From: Chlamydia trachomatis
GTDB lineage: Bacteria > Chlamydiota > Chlamydiia > Chlamydiales > 2-12-FULL-49-11
Assembly: GCA_945862365.1 (NCBI GenBank)
Contig: CAMAXK010000008.1
Location: 1-61,194, forward strand
Direction of reading: 5' to 3'
DNA: 61,194 nucleotides
Under the pieces are notes generated by a model. The model did no database searches, was not told the origin of the DNA, and saw nothing but the letters and a program-made list of their open reading frames with translations. Below are positions 43,558-52,152 of the stretch, in pieces; position 1 is the first letter of the stretch, and every line of letters starts with the position of its first letter. A program made the translations under genes and the position numbers.

Positions 43558-44529
43558 ATGAATAAAAAAATAGAATTTAAGCCTTTATTAAAAAACCCTT
43601 TCTTTCAGACAGTTTTTTCAAATTATTTAGATTTTGCCAAAGAACCTCCTTCTAAAATTCATTTCGTAAAACTTCCTGATGGGGATGTTTTATCATTAGA
43701 GGTTTCCACCCCACCTAATTGGACTGAGGAAAAGGGGAGCGTTGCCTTTCTTCATGGATTATGTGGCAGTTCAAAATCGCCCTATGTAAAAAGACTTGCC
43801 AAAAGGGTGTATGATGGGGGAAGACAAGCCGTACGGTTTAATATGCGCGGATGCGGGATCGGAAAAGGCCTTGCACAAAATATATACCATAGCGGTTGCA
43901 GTAATGATATTAAAGTGGCTCTTTTAGACCTGCAAAAGCATTTTCCCAGAGCTAAGGTTGTGCTTGTTGGATTTTCTCTTGGAGCAAACGTCACAGTAAA
44001 ATTAGCAGGGGAGCTTGGAGCTGATAATCACCCGCTAATTTTAGGAGCAGTTGCCGTATCGCCTCCTTTAAATCTACTTTCAAGTGCGCACCGTCTTGCC
44101 TTGCCTAAAAATCAAATGATTTCTGAATATTTTTCTAAACAATTATTTACCCATATCGATGATCTGCATAAAAACTTCCCAGATCTACCCCCACATAAAA
44201 TCACTGAACAAACCTCCATTAATGATATCGATGAACTCTATATTGCTAAAAGAGCTAAGTTTTCATCGGCAATAGATTATTATATGCAGTGTAGTGGGGT
44301 AAATATGATTGATAAAATACAAGTTCCCACAAAGATCCTTTTTGCTCGAGATGATCCAATTATCCATTCAGATGAGCTAGATGATATTACTTTACCTGCA
44401 CATATTGAAGTGGTTAAAACAGATTACGGCGGTCATATTGGGTTTGTTGGCATGAATATTTTAAGGGATTTTCGTTGGATGGATAATTTGGTTGAAGATT
44501 GGATTGAAAAAATATTTGAAATATCTTAG
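43558..44529 (+). CDS. Alpha/beta hydrolase, YheT-like
   Basis: A 323-residue serine hydrolase of the YheT/ABHD1-3 type. HGLCGSSKSPYVKRLAKRV is the oxyanion region, FNMRGCGIGKG the conserved loop, VGFSLGANVTVKLAGE the nucleophile elbow (Ser), RDDPIIHSDEL the acid and GGHIGFVG the catalytic His. N-terminal FKPLLKNPFFQTVFSNYL is also typical. Probable esterase or lipase; substrate unknown. No clear Shine-Dalgarno. Confidence 0.88.
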   Translation: MNKKIEFKPLLKNPFFQTVFSNYLDFAKEPPSKIHFVKLPDGDVLSLEVSTPPNWTEEKGSVAFLHGLCGSSKSPYVKRLAKRVYDGGRQAVRFNMRGCGIGKGLAQNIYHSGCSNDIKVALLDLQKHFPRAKVVLVGFSLGANVTVKLAGELGADNHPLILGAVAVSPPLNLLSSAHRLALPKNQMISEYFSKQLFTHIDDLHKNFPDLPPHKITEQTSINDIDELYIAKRAKFSSAIDYYMQCSGVNMIDKIQVPTKILFARDDPIIHSDELDDITLPAHIEVVKTDYGGHIGFVGMNILRDFRWMDNLVEDWIEKIFEIS

Positions 44530-44561
44530 ATTTAAAACAATCAATTAAATTTTGGATTTTT

Positions 44562-45506
44562 ATGCGTTACTTTTCATTTCTGATGGTTCCTTTATGTTTA
44601 TTTGCCGATACTGGAGCAAGTGCAGATATCCCTACCGGACCTTGGTTAACAGGACCTATTATTACAACTTCTGCTTATACGATACCAAAGGGTCATTTTA
44701 ATATTGAGCCTTATGTCTACGTAATGGAGAATATTGGTGCTTATGGATCACGCGGTCATATACATAAAAACACAAGAATCCCCGAGGCTGTAAACATTGT
44801 AATACCTATACAGATGGGATTAACAGATTCTATTGATCTTAATATTTATCCACAGTTAAATTATCAATACAATGTAGGTAAGGACCATGTTGGCGTGGGA
44901 GATATTATTATAGGCCCAAGCTATCAGCTAATTAGACAGGATAAAGATGACTATGGATTTACTTGGAAAGTTGGCTTTAATCAGGTTTTTCCATCAGGAA
45001 GCTTTGAAAACTTAGATCCTACATTTTTAGGGAATGATGGTTCTGGTGGGGGGGTGTGGGCTACTGGGCTTTACACAGCTTTAGCTAAACTTATTCATTT
45101 AGAGCAAGAACACTATTTAAATTTAAGATCAGCATTTACAGTAAACTTTTTTGTACCAAAAAAAGTACATGGTGAAAATATTTATGGAGGGGATGCTACC
45201 ACTAATGGTTATTTAGCTCGAGGGGTATCAGTTATTTTAGATTTAGCATTTGAATTAACCTTAACAAAGAATTGGGCACTTGCCCTTGATATGGAAAACC
45301 AATACACTACAGGGTCTAAGTTTCAAGGAACCACCGTATTACCAGTGGGAAATCCAAAAGATTCTTATATACTCTCCTTTGCCCCAGCGATGGAATATAA
45401 TTATAGTTCAGATCTTGGAATTATTGCAGGGTGCTGGTTCTCAGCTTACGGCTTAGAAACGAAGGCTTTTAGAAACATCGTCATAGCCGTAAACTGGTAC
45501 CAATAG
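44562..45506 (+). CDS. Outer-membrane beta-barrel protein (MetA/phenol-degradation-type transporter fold)
   Basis: A 314-residue protein with a short signal peptide (MRYFSFLMVPLCLFADTGASA) and alternating hydrophobic/aromatic beta strands ending in a terminal aromatic (VIAVNWYQ), as in outer-membrane barrels. GPWLTGPIITTSAYTIPKGH, GLTDSIDLNIYPQLNYQ and VGVGDIIIGPSYQL match the PF13557-type putative transporter family seen in environmental chlamydiae. Could take up small hydrophobic compounds; function unproven. Confidence 0.75.
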   Translation: MRYFSFLMVPLCLFADTGASADIPTGPWLTGPIITTSAYTIPKGHFNIEPYVYVMENIGAYGSRGHIHKNTRIPEAVNIVIPIQMGLTDSIDLNIYPQLNYQYNVGKDHVGVGDIIIGPSYQLIRQDKDDYGFTWKVGFNQVFPSGSFENLDPTFLGNDGSGGGVWATGLYTALAKLIHLEQEHYLNLRSAFTVNFFVPKKVHGENIYGGDATTNGYLARGVSVILDLAFELTLTKNWALALDMENQYTTGSKFQGTTVLPVGNPKDSYILSFAPAMEYNYSSDLGIIAGCWFSAYGLETKAFRNIVIAVNWYQ

Positions 45507-45511
45507 ATCAA

Positions 45512-46096
45512 TTAAGCACCCACTGATGCTTGCAGAGGTAAGGCTTTTGTGATATTTTCAATAGATATTGGGGCAAGTTCCTGTTTCTCGAATTTCTTCT
45601 TCAGCGCACCCATGACGTTATTATTCTTATCATCAAATACACGATCAAGAGTTGTTCTTGATAATTCATTGTTATACGTACATCTTCTTTGCTCATTATC
45701 TCTAACTTTTAAAGCAAGGCTTCCAACAATAGGAATTGTAGCTACAAGACCTCTTACGAAATTTAAAGCAGCATGCTTATAGTAATTTTCCCCTTCAGGC
45801 ACAATCGATTTCCCGTGACAGGCAGTAATAATGCTATTTAATACAGCCCAGAAAAATTGAGCAATCGCAACAAAAATTCTAGCTATACCTGAAAGTGTTG
45901 CAATAATTATTACACCATCGGCAATATTTAACTCTTTTTCAATAGTTTCCATCGCAGTAATTGGATGATTTTGATACTCACCTGGCTTTTTAGAAGGTGG
46001 CTTTTTGTGTGTTATTTCTAGTTTTCCAGCATGCGCTTTTTCAGCAAGTATATCGTAAGGAAGATTTGTTTGTGTTGAGGCTGATATTGTTGACAT
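45512..46096 (-). CDS. Chlamydia-type membrane-associated hypothetical protein
   Basis: A 194-residue protein with AAAGGAG before the ATG. The N-terminus is polar (MSTISASTQTNLPYDILAEK), a hydrophobic stretch lies at about 55-90 (GVIIIATLSGIARIFVAIAQFFWAV is its core, broken by a few polar residues), then a second moderate one (LNFVRGLVATIPIVGSLAL). The phrase NFVRGLVATIPIVG is of a kind I associate with small chlamydia-specific proteins. No Sec signal. Could be an Inc-like or inner-membrane protein; function unknown. Confidence 0.6.
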   Translation of the reverse strand: MSTISASTQTNLPYDILAEKAHAGKLEITHKKPPSKKPGEYQNHPITAMETIEKELNIADGVIIIATLSGIARIFVAIAQFFWAVLNSIITACHGKSIVPEGENYYKHAALNFVRGLVATIPIVGSLALKVRDNEQRRCTYNNELSRTTLDRVFDDKNNNVMGALKKKFEKQELAPISIENITKALPLQASVGA

Positions 46097-46223
46097 TATT
46101 AACTCCTTTGTTATTTATGATTATATTATAAAAATACTATGATTAAAAATCACCAAATATAAAAGAGTGGTAATATTAATATATTCTATAAGATAAAAAA
46201 GTATTAAAAATGTATTGAGAAAA

Positions 46224-46250
46224 AAAAGACTATCAAATTGATAGTCTTTT
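46224..46250. terminator. Bidirectional intrinsic terminator
   Basis: GACTATC (46228-46234) pairs with GATAGTC (46240-46246), extended by AAAA/TTTT, with a 5-base loop. On the minus strand it is followed by seven T and ends the desaturase transcript; it lies 30 bases after the stop at 46280. Confidence 0.75.
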
Positions 46251-46279
46251 ATATTGAGTACTTAAAAGTTTAAAAATAG

Positions 46280-47419
46280 TTAAGCAGCTTTTAATTTAAG
46301 GCGCATAATGCTTTTGGAAAATCGTCTCCACTGCTTCCAGTCCTTTTTGAAAGATTTTTTAGCATTCTTCACCTCAGCAGAAAGTCTTTTTAGACTCTCT
46401 GGCATTACCAGCTTGTCCTTTTTAGCATCTGTATATTCTTTAACAAGCACCTGAAGTCGGTTAAGCTTTTCTGCTAAAGAATCAGTCACTTTGTTTACTT
46501 TTTCTTCCGCTTCATGCTTTTTCTCTATGATAGAATTTTTAATTCTTTGAACTAAAGCCTCTTTATGCTCTTTTAACATTAATGAAAGCACTCTTGTCTC
46601 AGAAGATTTCCTAAGGTTACTGGCAAGACCCAGTTTACTTAATGTCCAGATCAACCATTTAGTTGGGTCAAAATGATACCATCTGATTCCGTTTCTATAA
46701 TCGTTTGCAAAGGTATGGTGATAATTATGATAGCCTTCGCCAAATGTAAGAAAACACATGATATAGTTATCTACCGCAGTATGCTCTGTAGAGTAATTTT
46801 GGTGACCCCAGTAGTGGGCAAGAGAGTTGATAAACCATGTGGTATGATGAGATAAAAATTGTCTTAACACCCAGCTGAAGATAAAGGCACCAAAAAGATC
46901 GCCAGTTGCAAGCCATACTAAAGCTGTTGTAAATAGATTTACAGCCACCATTAAGATTACATAATACTTGTGCTGGAAGTTGATCAATGGATTTCTTGTT
47001 AGATCGGCAGTTATTTGTTTTTTATCCATAGGATTTTCATTTTTAAACATCCATAAGATGTGGGCATGCCAAAACCCTTTTGTTACAGAGTATGGGTCAT
47101 TGTCACTATCAATGTGGGCATGGTGAAGTCTGTGATCATAAGACCATCTTAGCGCAGACCCTTGTGTAGCAAGCGTTCCAAAAAATAACATGATAAATTC
47201 AATAAATCTATTGGTTTTATAGGTAGAATGTGAGAATAACCGATGATATCCAGCAGTAATTGAAAGACCAGAGGTGATAAAAAGAAGAATTGATAGTCCA
47301 ATTAATAAGGCCGAGGGGGTATAAAAGAAAAAGTACAGAGGAAGTAAGGTTAATAAAAGAAGGTGATAGCCGCCAATAAATAGCAAGCTAGGCCAATTTA
47401 TATTTTTAATTTTACGCAT
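46280..47419 (-). CDS. Fatty-acid (acyl-CoA delta-9-type) desaturase with coiled-coil extension
   Basis: A 379-residue membrane-bound di-iron desaturase. Four or so helices and three His boxes: HRLFSH near 60, HRLHHAHID near 98 and GYHNYHHTF near 232. These ligate iron for O2-dependent desaturation of acyl chains. The last 110 residues (from SETRVLSLMLKEHKEAL) are charged, probably coiled coil, and absent in standard bacterial desaturases of about 270-330 residues. Could tune membrane fluidity. Monocistronic with its own terminator. Confidence 0.9.
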   Translation of the reverse strand: MRKIKNINWPSLLFIGGYHLLLLTLLPLYFFFYTPSALLIGLSILLFITSGLSITAGYHRLFSHSTYKTNRFIEFIMLFFGTLATQGSALRWSYDHRLHHAHIDSDNDPYSVTKGFWHAHILWMFKNENPMDKKQITADLTRNPLINFQHKYYVILMVAVNLFTTALVWLATGDLFGAFIFSWVLRQFLSHHTTWFINSLAHYWGHQNYSTEHTAVDNYIMCFLTFGEGYHNYHHTFANDYRNGIRWYHFDPTKWLIWTLSKLGLASNLRKSSETRVLSLMLKEHKEALVQRIKNSIIEKKHEAEEKVNKVTDSLAEKLNRLQVLVKEYTDAKKDKLVMPESLKRLSAEVKNAKKSFKKDWKQWRRFSKSIMRLKLKAA

Positions 47420-47504
47420 AGATGCTCCTTTTTGTTATAAAGTATATTCTACCAGTAATAAAGATTTAATATCCATCAGTTTAACTTAATATGAATATAA
47501 AAGA

Positions 47505-49043
47505 TTATACCTTTACCCCATTGTTGGGGGTTGTTGTCTTTGTGGAAAATGCTCTACCTAAATGGTTTACTGAATAAATCCAGCTTACAGTAGTGATAAC
47601 AATGATTGGAACAAGTAGGTGGCTGATAGAAAGAATGGAGCCAGATCCAAATAAATCTAGAAAAGCGATCTGTATCCAAGAAGCACCTGATTTACCAAGT
47701 CTTGAACCCACAACCTCTATGGCAGCTTTCCCACGAACCTTCTCGCTTTCATCCAGTGGGATGTAGGCCATTTCTTTAGTAGGGTCAAAGAAAGAATATT
47801 TTGTTACCTTACTGACAACATTTTGAAAGGCTCCAAGCATTACGATAAAGGCAAGGGGGGTCATTCCTAAGAAGGTGGTAAAAAAACCAAGTTGATTTTT
47901 TAGTATTAAAGCCATGAAAAATAAGATTCCTGTTCCGCCAACAAGTACTGGGGTGATTTGAGCGCTAAATCTCCAGCCAAATCGTCTTATAATGTTGGTT
48001 CCGCAAAATAAGGAGATAAAAAAGGCTATTCCACCTACATAAGAGGTCACTTTACTTGTAAACATTTGATAATCGGCAGTTTTTGGGAATAAAAGTTTCA
48101 CATTAGCTTTCCAGCTGATTTCTATAAGAGTTATAGATAAACCGTATCCTATGACAAGTATTGCAATTCCTAGTAAATAAGGAGATTTCCCAATCAGTTT
48201 AAAGCCTTCGAACAAGGAAACCTTTTCCTTTTTTATCTTAGGGATTTCAGTAACCCTTCTTGGCATCTTGTCAATTACATTCTTATTTACCCACCAATAA
48301 ATACCCATAATGATAAAGCCAATAAAAATTGCCACACCTAGTAGGGCTTGTACAGTGTAGATGTAAGGGTAAACATTTAATTGCTTAATAAAGAAATATA
48401 CAAGGGGTCCAATTGAAAAGGCGGCTACATCACCTGCTGCTATGTAAATATTGTAAGATCTTTTTGCCTCGCTTACATTAGTCACATCGTTGGCAAAGCC
48501 CCAAAACATAAGAAGAATAACCACACTACCCCATAATTCGGCAGTGATGAACAATAGTGAGTGGATCCAGTTTCTGTACACAGCGATCCAATGGCTATAC
48601 CTTTCACCAACTAAGCTATCTAGCCAATCAGATGATCGAGTTGGTGTGAAAAATTCTTCGTTCGGATATAGGATAAAACCGTATAAAAAAATGACGGCTA
48701 AAAAGCCGCCTAATACAGTATAAAAAAGTGTTCGCTTTTTCAGCATATGACTGAGCTTGGAGTATACAAGCGCCATAATGAAAGCCATAGGAAGGACAAT
48801 CCACCCCTTTAACACGGGGATAACCTCTGCGCCGGAACCTTTAGCGGTTACGACCATAGCCTCTTTCATATTAGTTAAAATTCCGTAGTTAACGGAGATG
48901 AGGAATTTGATTAATATTAATGGAAGAAGTTTTTTTAATTCAGAATGATGAAAAGGCCAAAGACGTCTTTTCCACTTACTAAAATCTTTTGTTACATCGA
49001 TCTCTTCCATCCACTCCTTTAATAAAGTCTTATATACACTCAA
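47505..49043 (-). CDS. ATP/ADP translocase (nucleotide transporter, NTT/TLC family)
   Basis: A 512-residue carrier with about 11-12 helices. The N-terminal WPFHHSELKKLLPLILIKFLI, TNMKEAMVVTAKGSGAEVIP and the C-terminal EMAYIPLDESEKVRGKAAIEV are hallmark NTT blocks; conserved charged residues in them decide exchange of cytosolic ADP for host ATP. Family is confined to obligate intracellular bacteria and plastids. Whether this paralogue is the ATP/ADP exchanger or another nucleotide importer cannot be told by eye. The adenylate kinase gene lies just upstream in the same direction. Confidence 0.93.
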   Translation of the reverse strand: MSVYKTLLKEWMEEIDVTKDFSKWKRRLWPFHHSELKKLLPLILIKFLISVNYGILTNMKEAMVVTAKGSGAEVIPVLKGWIVLPMAFIMALVYSKLSHMLKKRTLFYTVLGGFLAVIFLYGFILYPNEEFFTPTRSSDWLDSLVGERYSHWIAVYRNWIHSLLFITAELWGSVVILLMFWGFANDVTNVSEAKRSYNIYIAAGDVAAFSIGPLVYFFIKQLNVYPYIYTVQALLGVAIFIGFIIMGIYWWVNKNVIDKMPRRVTEIPKIKKEKVSLFEGFKLIGKSPYLLGIAILVIGYGLSITLIEISWKANVKLLFPKTADYQMFTSKVTSYVGGIAFFISLFCGTNIIRRFGWRFSAQITPVLVGGTGILFFMALILKNQLGFFTTFLGMTPLAFIVMLGAFQNVVSKVTKYSFFDPTKEMAYIPLDESEKVRGKAAIEVVGSRLGKSGASWIQIAFLDLFGSGSILSISHLLVPIIVITTVSWIYSVNHLGRAFSTKTTTPNNGVKV

Positions 49044-49099
49044 AATTCTTCAAATTTTAGCAAGAAGGGGAGTTTTTTGCAATAGACTTCTTTCGAAAT

Positions 49100-49735
49100 C
49101 TACTTAGAATGTTGATTCAATATTTTTTTAATTCTTTCAAAAACTTCTTCTATAGAATGTGAGTTACTAGAAGGTACAGAGTGAAGTAAATTCTTTTCTT
49201 TATAGTAATTGATTACTGGCGCTGTATGGGTATAGTAGGTTTCAAGTCGATGTGTAAGAGTTTTTTGATTATCATCGATTCGATGCTCAAGGTGTCCTCC
49301 ACATTCATCACAAATACCGCTTTTTAAAGGAGGTTTAGTCTGTTTGTGATAGACAGTTCCACAGTCCATGCAGCTAATTCTCCCGGTAATTCTTTCAAGC
49401 AGTTCATTTTTATCCACATCCAGATAAATAATAGTGAGTTTTTTTTCATCTAAGATGCTACTTAGAAGGGTTGCTTGATTTTTCGTCCGAGGAAATCCAT
49501 CCAAAATCCATCCTTTTCTATCAGTAGAATTGATTTTGGTTTTAACAATTTCTAGCATCATTTCATCAGGGATAAGGTTTCCAGAGTTGATGATCTCTTT
49601 TTGCTCATTACTTAGATTTGGATTATGGCGCAGCAAACCTCCTGTGCTAATATGCTCTAAATCAAATAGCGTAGATAGTTTGTGAGCTTGAGTTCCTTTT
49701 CCAGATCCTGGTGGACCAATGAGTAATAAATGCAT
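49100..49735 (-). CDS. adk: Adenylate kinase
   Basis: Adk (211 residues) converts ATP + AMP to 2 ADP. P-loop GPPGSGKGTQ near the N-terminus, NMP-binding HISTGGLLRHN and DGFPRTKNQA in the core. The lid carries a Cys4 zinc site (CMDCGTVYHKQTKPP ... CDECG), as in Gram-positive-type enzymes. AAGGAG precedes the ATG. The 56-base gap and shared direction with the NTT carrier suggest one transcript, and the two products act together on imported adenylate. Confidence 0.95.
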   Translation of the reverse strand: MHLLLIGPPGSGKGTQAHKLSTLFDLEHISTGGLLRHNPNLSNEQKEIINSGNLIPDEMMLEIVKTKINSTDRKGWILDGFPRTKNQATLLSSILDEKKLTIIYLDVDKNELLERITGRISCMDCGTVYHKQTKPPLKSGICDECGGHLEHRIDDNQKTLTHRLETYYTHTAPVINYYKEKNLLHSVPSSNSHSIEEVFERIKKILNQHSK

Positions 49736-49808
49736 CAGATCTCCTTATTTTGGTATGAAGAAGTATAATCAGGTAGTTATTCTTGTGCAATAGATAATTG
49801 AGACTCTC

Positions 49809-50204
49809 TTATCTAGAGGGTTCTTCAGGGATGATGTAACTTGCTATGATGTAAAAAATGATTGGCATGAACGCTGTCATAAACATGAGCACCACAAAAA
49901 TGAGTCTTAGGATATTAGAATCAAAACCTAAATATTTACCTAGTCCTCCGCAAATACCAGAAATTCTACGATCGGTTTTTGAGCGGTAAAGTTTTTTGTA
50001 ATTTGCAACCACATAAGATTTTGGACCTAATGGGATTACAGCCCAGCAGATTAAATAGATAATAATAAAAATCCCGCCAGAAAATAAGGTCAAAAGCAAC
50101 CAAATCATTCTGATAATAGAGGCATCTAATTGAAAATACTGGGCAAGGCCTCCGCAAACGCCTGCAAGTTTTTTGTCAAATCTCTCTCTATAAATCCTTT
50201 TCAT
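49809..50204 (-). CDS. Tandem PspC-domain membrane protein
   Basis: A 131-residue protein with two PspC-type modules: KKLAGVCGGLAQYFQLDASI with a helix to about 60, and RRISGICGGLGKYLGFDSNI with a second helix pair to about 128. PspC modules are small membrane anchors of the phage-shock response; chlamydiae have no full psp system visible here. The tandem copy in one chain is compact. Membrane topology with two helices is likely. Role unknown. Confidence 0.88.
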   Translation of the reverse strand: MKRIYRERFDKKLAGVCGGLAQYFQLDASIIRMIWLLLTLFSGGIFIIIYLICWAVIPLGPKSYVVANYKKLYRSKTDRRISGICGGLGKYLGFDSNILRLIFVVLMFMTAFMPIIFYIIASYIIPEEPSR

Positions 50205-50254
50205 ACCACTTATTCTAAGGGAAAAAAGCTCTAAAGGTCAAGATAAAAGCGAGT

Positions 50255-51082
50255 TTAAAATATTTTTTTTCTAAAATCGTTTGGGATAGGGGATATAAAG
50301 CTTAGCCTTTTCCCAGTTCGAGGGTGGGTGAAGGCAAGTTTATGAGCGTGTAAAAATAGGGTTTTATTCTTTTGATCTGTTCCATATCTGCTATCGCCGA
50401 TGATTGGGTGGCCTGCATGGGCAGATTGAACTCGAATTTGATTTTTCTTCCCCGTTTCTAATTTACAGCTGATAAAGCTATAAAGACTACCCACTGTTTT
50501 ATTTACTTTATAGTGAGTGATAGCTTCAATCCCGGTATTTGATACCCTCATTTTCATATCACCACATTCTTTTAAAAAGCATTTCCAAACGCCAGCTTTT
50601 TCTTTAATAGCTCCATGTACAACAGCTATGTACTCTCTTTCCACAGTTCTATCCATAAATTGCCCTCTAAAGGAATCTTTTGCTTCCCTTGTAAGAGCAT
50701 AGACCATCACACCTGTTGTTTCTCTATCAAGCCTTTGTACTGGAAAAACCGAACCATAATGCCTTTTCAAGGTTGAGTGAATACTCACCCCTGGGTTTTT
50801 TTCAGAATCAACAGATAGGGTAAATGGGGGCTTTTCTAAAACGATAATGTCTTCATCCTCATAATAGATGATCATATCTTTAATAAAATTCGGCTTTTTA
50901 AGAATAGAAATGAGCTCATTTTTCTTCAGCTGGCAGTCTTTCTCAGCGATAAAATTATTTCTCATCACTCTGCTTTGTTGATAGAGTTTTTTTATCTTTC
51001 CCTGAGATAGGTCTGGGTAAAGCTTTTGAAGTAAATCTGAAAGAAGAGTTTCCTCTTCTGTAGTAATGGAGAGCTGAATCAT
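50255..51082 (-). CDS. RluA-family pseudouridine synthase
   Basis: A 275-residue RluA-type enzyme converting uridine to pseudouridine in rRNA or tRNA. The catalytic Asp lies in VQRLDRETTGVMVYAL near residue 117, followed by EYIAVVHG, ETGKKNQIRVQSAHAGHPIIGDSRYG and FLHAHKLAFTHP. An N-terminal S4-like part (LSQGKIKKLYQQSRVMRNN) precedes it. Which of RluC or RluD is not assigned. Confidence 0.9.
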   Translation of the reverse strand: MIQLSITTEEETLLSDLLQKLYPDLSQGKIKKLYQQSRVMRNNFIAEKDCQLKKNELISILKKPNFIKDMIIYYEDEDIIVLEKPPFTLSVDSEKNPGVSIHSTLKRHYGSVFPVQRLDRETTGVMVYALTREAKDSFRGQFMDRTVEREYIAVVHGAIKEKAGVWKCFLKECGDMKMRVSNTGIEAITHYKVNKTVGSLYSFISCKLETGKKNQIRVQSAHAGHPIIGDSRYGTDQKNKTLFLHAHKLAFTHPRTGKRLSFISPIPNDFRKKIF

Positions 51083-51224
51083 GCAACTAGTTTATCCTTT
51101 ATTACCTATTTTGTCTATACATACAATCTAACACACTGATTGTAAATGGATTACGTATATTATATCTTTTAAAATAATTTTTTGATATAATAGTTTTTTA
51201 ATAATAATTAAATAGGGTAATTAT

Positions 51225-51614
51225 ATGATAAATATAGATTTAGGCGCCGGATACGCAGCGGGAAGTACCATGAGTTTACCTACTGATTCACAAAACTGGG
51301 TGGTGGATCAATTTAAAGCTTGGTGTGAATCCCTAAATCCAAATAATTGTAATGAAAAGATTCAAAGAGCTGTAATGGTGGTTTCCCCTGATGGAAATAG
51401 AGGGCCTGTGGGGGAATTAGAGCGCCAACTCATTGCTATAGCTGGGGCTTGTAGTAGGGTGTTTGAACCAAGGGATGGAGCAGTAATTCCAAGGTCGGTT
51501 TACGATGGCTTTATAGAGTTAATACCGCTAAATGTTGATCCAGTAGAGTTTGTTACCCCTTTAGTGATTCAAATGGGGGTTAATGGTCACTTTTTAGAAG
51601 ACGGGACCTTTTAG
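51225..51614 (+). CDS. Hypothetical protein
   Basis: A 129-residue soluble protein starting MINIDLGAGYAAGSTMS, with AGGGT before the ATG. Two hydrophobic but not membrane-spanning helices near 45-80 and 95-120, and a few cysteines. No family is recognised and no signal peptide is present. The upstream 142 bases are AT-rich. It is not obviously linked to its neighbours. Confidence 0.55.
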   Translation: MINIDLGAGYAAGSTMSLPTDSQNWVVDQFKAWCESLNPNNCNEKIQRAVMVVSPDGNRGPVGELERQLIAIAGACSRVFEPRDGAVIPRSVYDGFIELIPLNVDPVEFVTPLVIQMGVNGHFLEDGTF

Positions 51615-51692
51615 CAAGTAAAACACCTTAATAAACATTAGCATACAGTAGTCCTTGACACAAGGTTCTAAAATCGTTAGTTCTTTCAATAT

Positions 51693-52139
51693 ATGGATAA
51701 ATATATTCGATTACTATCTAATTTTGCCTATACAGTTGGTTGCGCCTGTTTATATCTTATCTCTTTATGGATAATAGCAGCAGCAATCATTAGTATTGTA
51801 ACAGATTTAAGCACTTCGGTTTTTACTGTTTATAAACTACTTGATGAAGTGGCTCTAATTGTGTTTTCCATAGCAGTTATTGATGTATCTAAGTATTTAA
51901 TTGTAGAAGAGGTGCTTAAAGGTCATGATCGGTCCCCAAAAGAGGCAAGGCGTGCTTTTACAAAATTTATCACAATCATTGTGACTGCTTTATCGCTTGA
52001 AGCTCTTGTTATTACAATAGAGAGTGTTAAAACAGATGTTACTAAACTTATCTATCCAATCTTACTGTTTTTGGCTGCAACGATATTACTCGTAGGCTTA
52101 GGGGTTTATCAAAAGTGCAACTCTTCGTCAGAGCATTAG
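51693..52139 (+). CDS. Hypothetical four-helix membrane protein
   Basis: A 148-residue membrane protein with four helices (about 10-35, 45-75, 90-112, 118-140). The central loop contains KYLIVEEVLKGHDRSPKEARRAFTKF. This is reminiscent of small integral proteins annotated as general glycosylation-pathway proteins in other bacteria, but the name is not informative. A TTGACA lies at 51654, though its -10 is poor. Function unknown. Confidence 0.65.
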   Translation: MDKYIRLLSNFAYTVGCACLYLISLWIIAAAIISIVTDLSTSVFTVYKLLDEVALIVFSIAVIDVSKYLIVEEVLKGHDRSPKEARRAFTKFITIIVTALSLEALVITIESVKTDVTKLIYPILLFLAATILLVGLGVYQKCNSSSEH

Positions 52140-52152
52140 ACTAAGCATTAGA

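Noticed and set aside
51654-51682. Perfect TTGACA upstream of the 51693 gene
   Set aside because: At 17 bases distance the -10 position reads TAGTTC, only a partial match; not enough to call a promoter.
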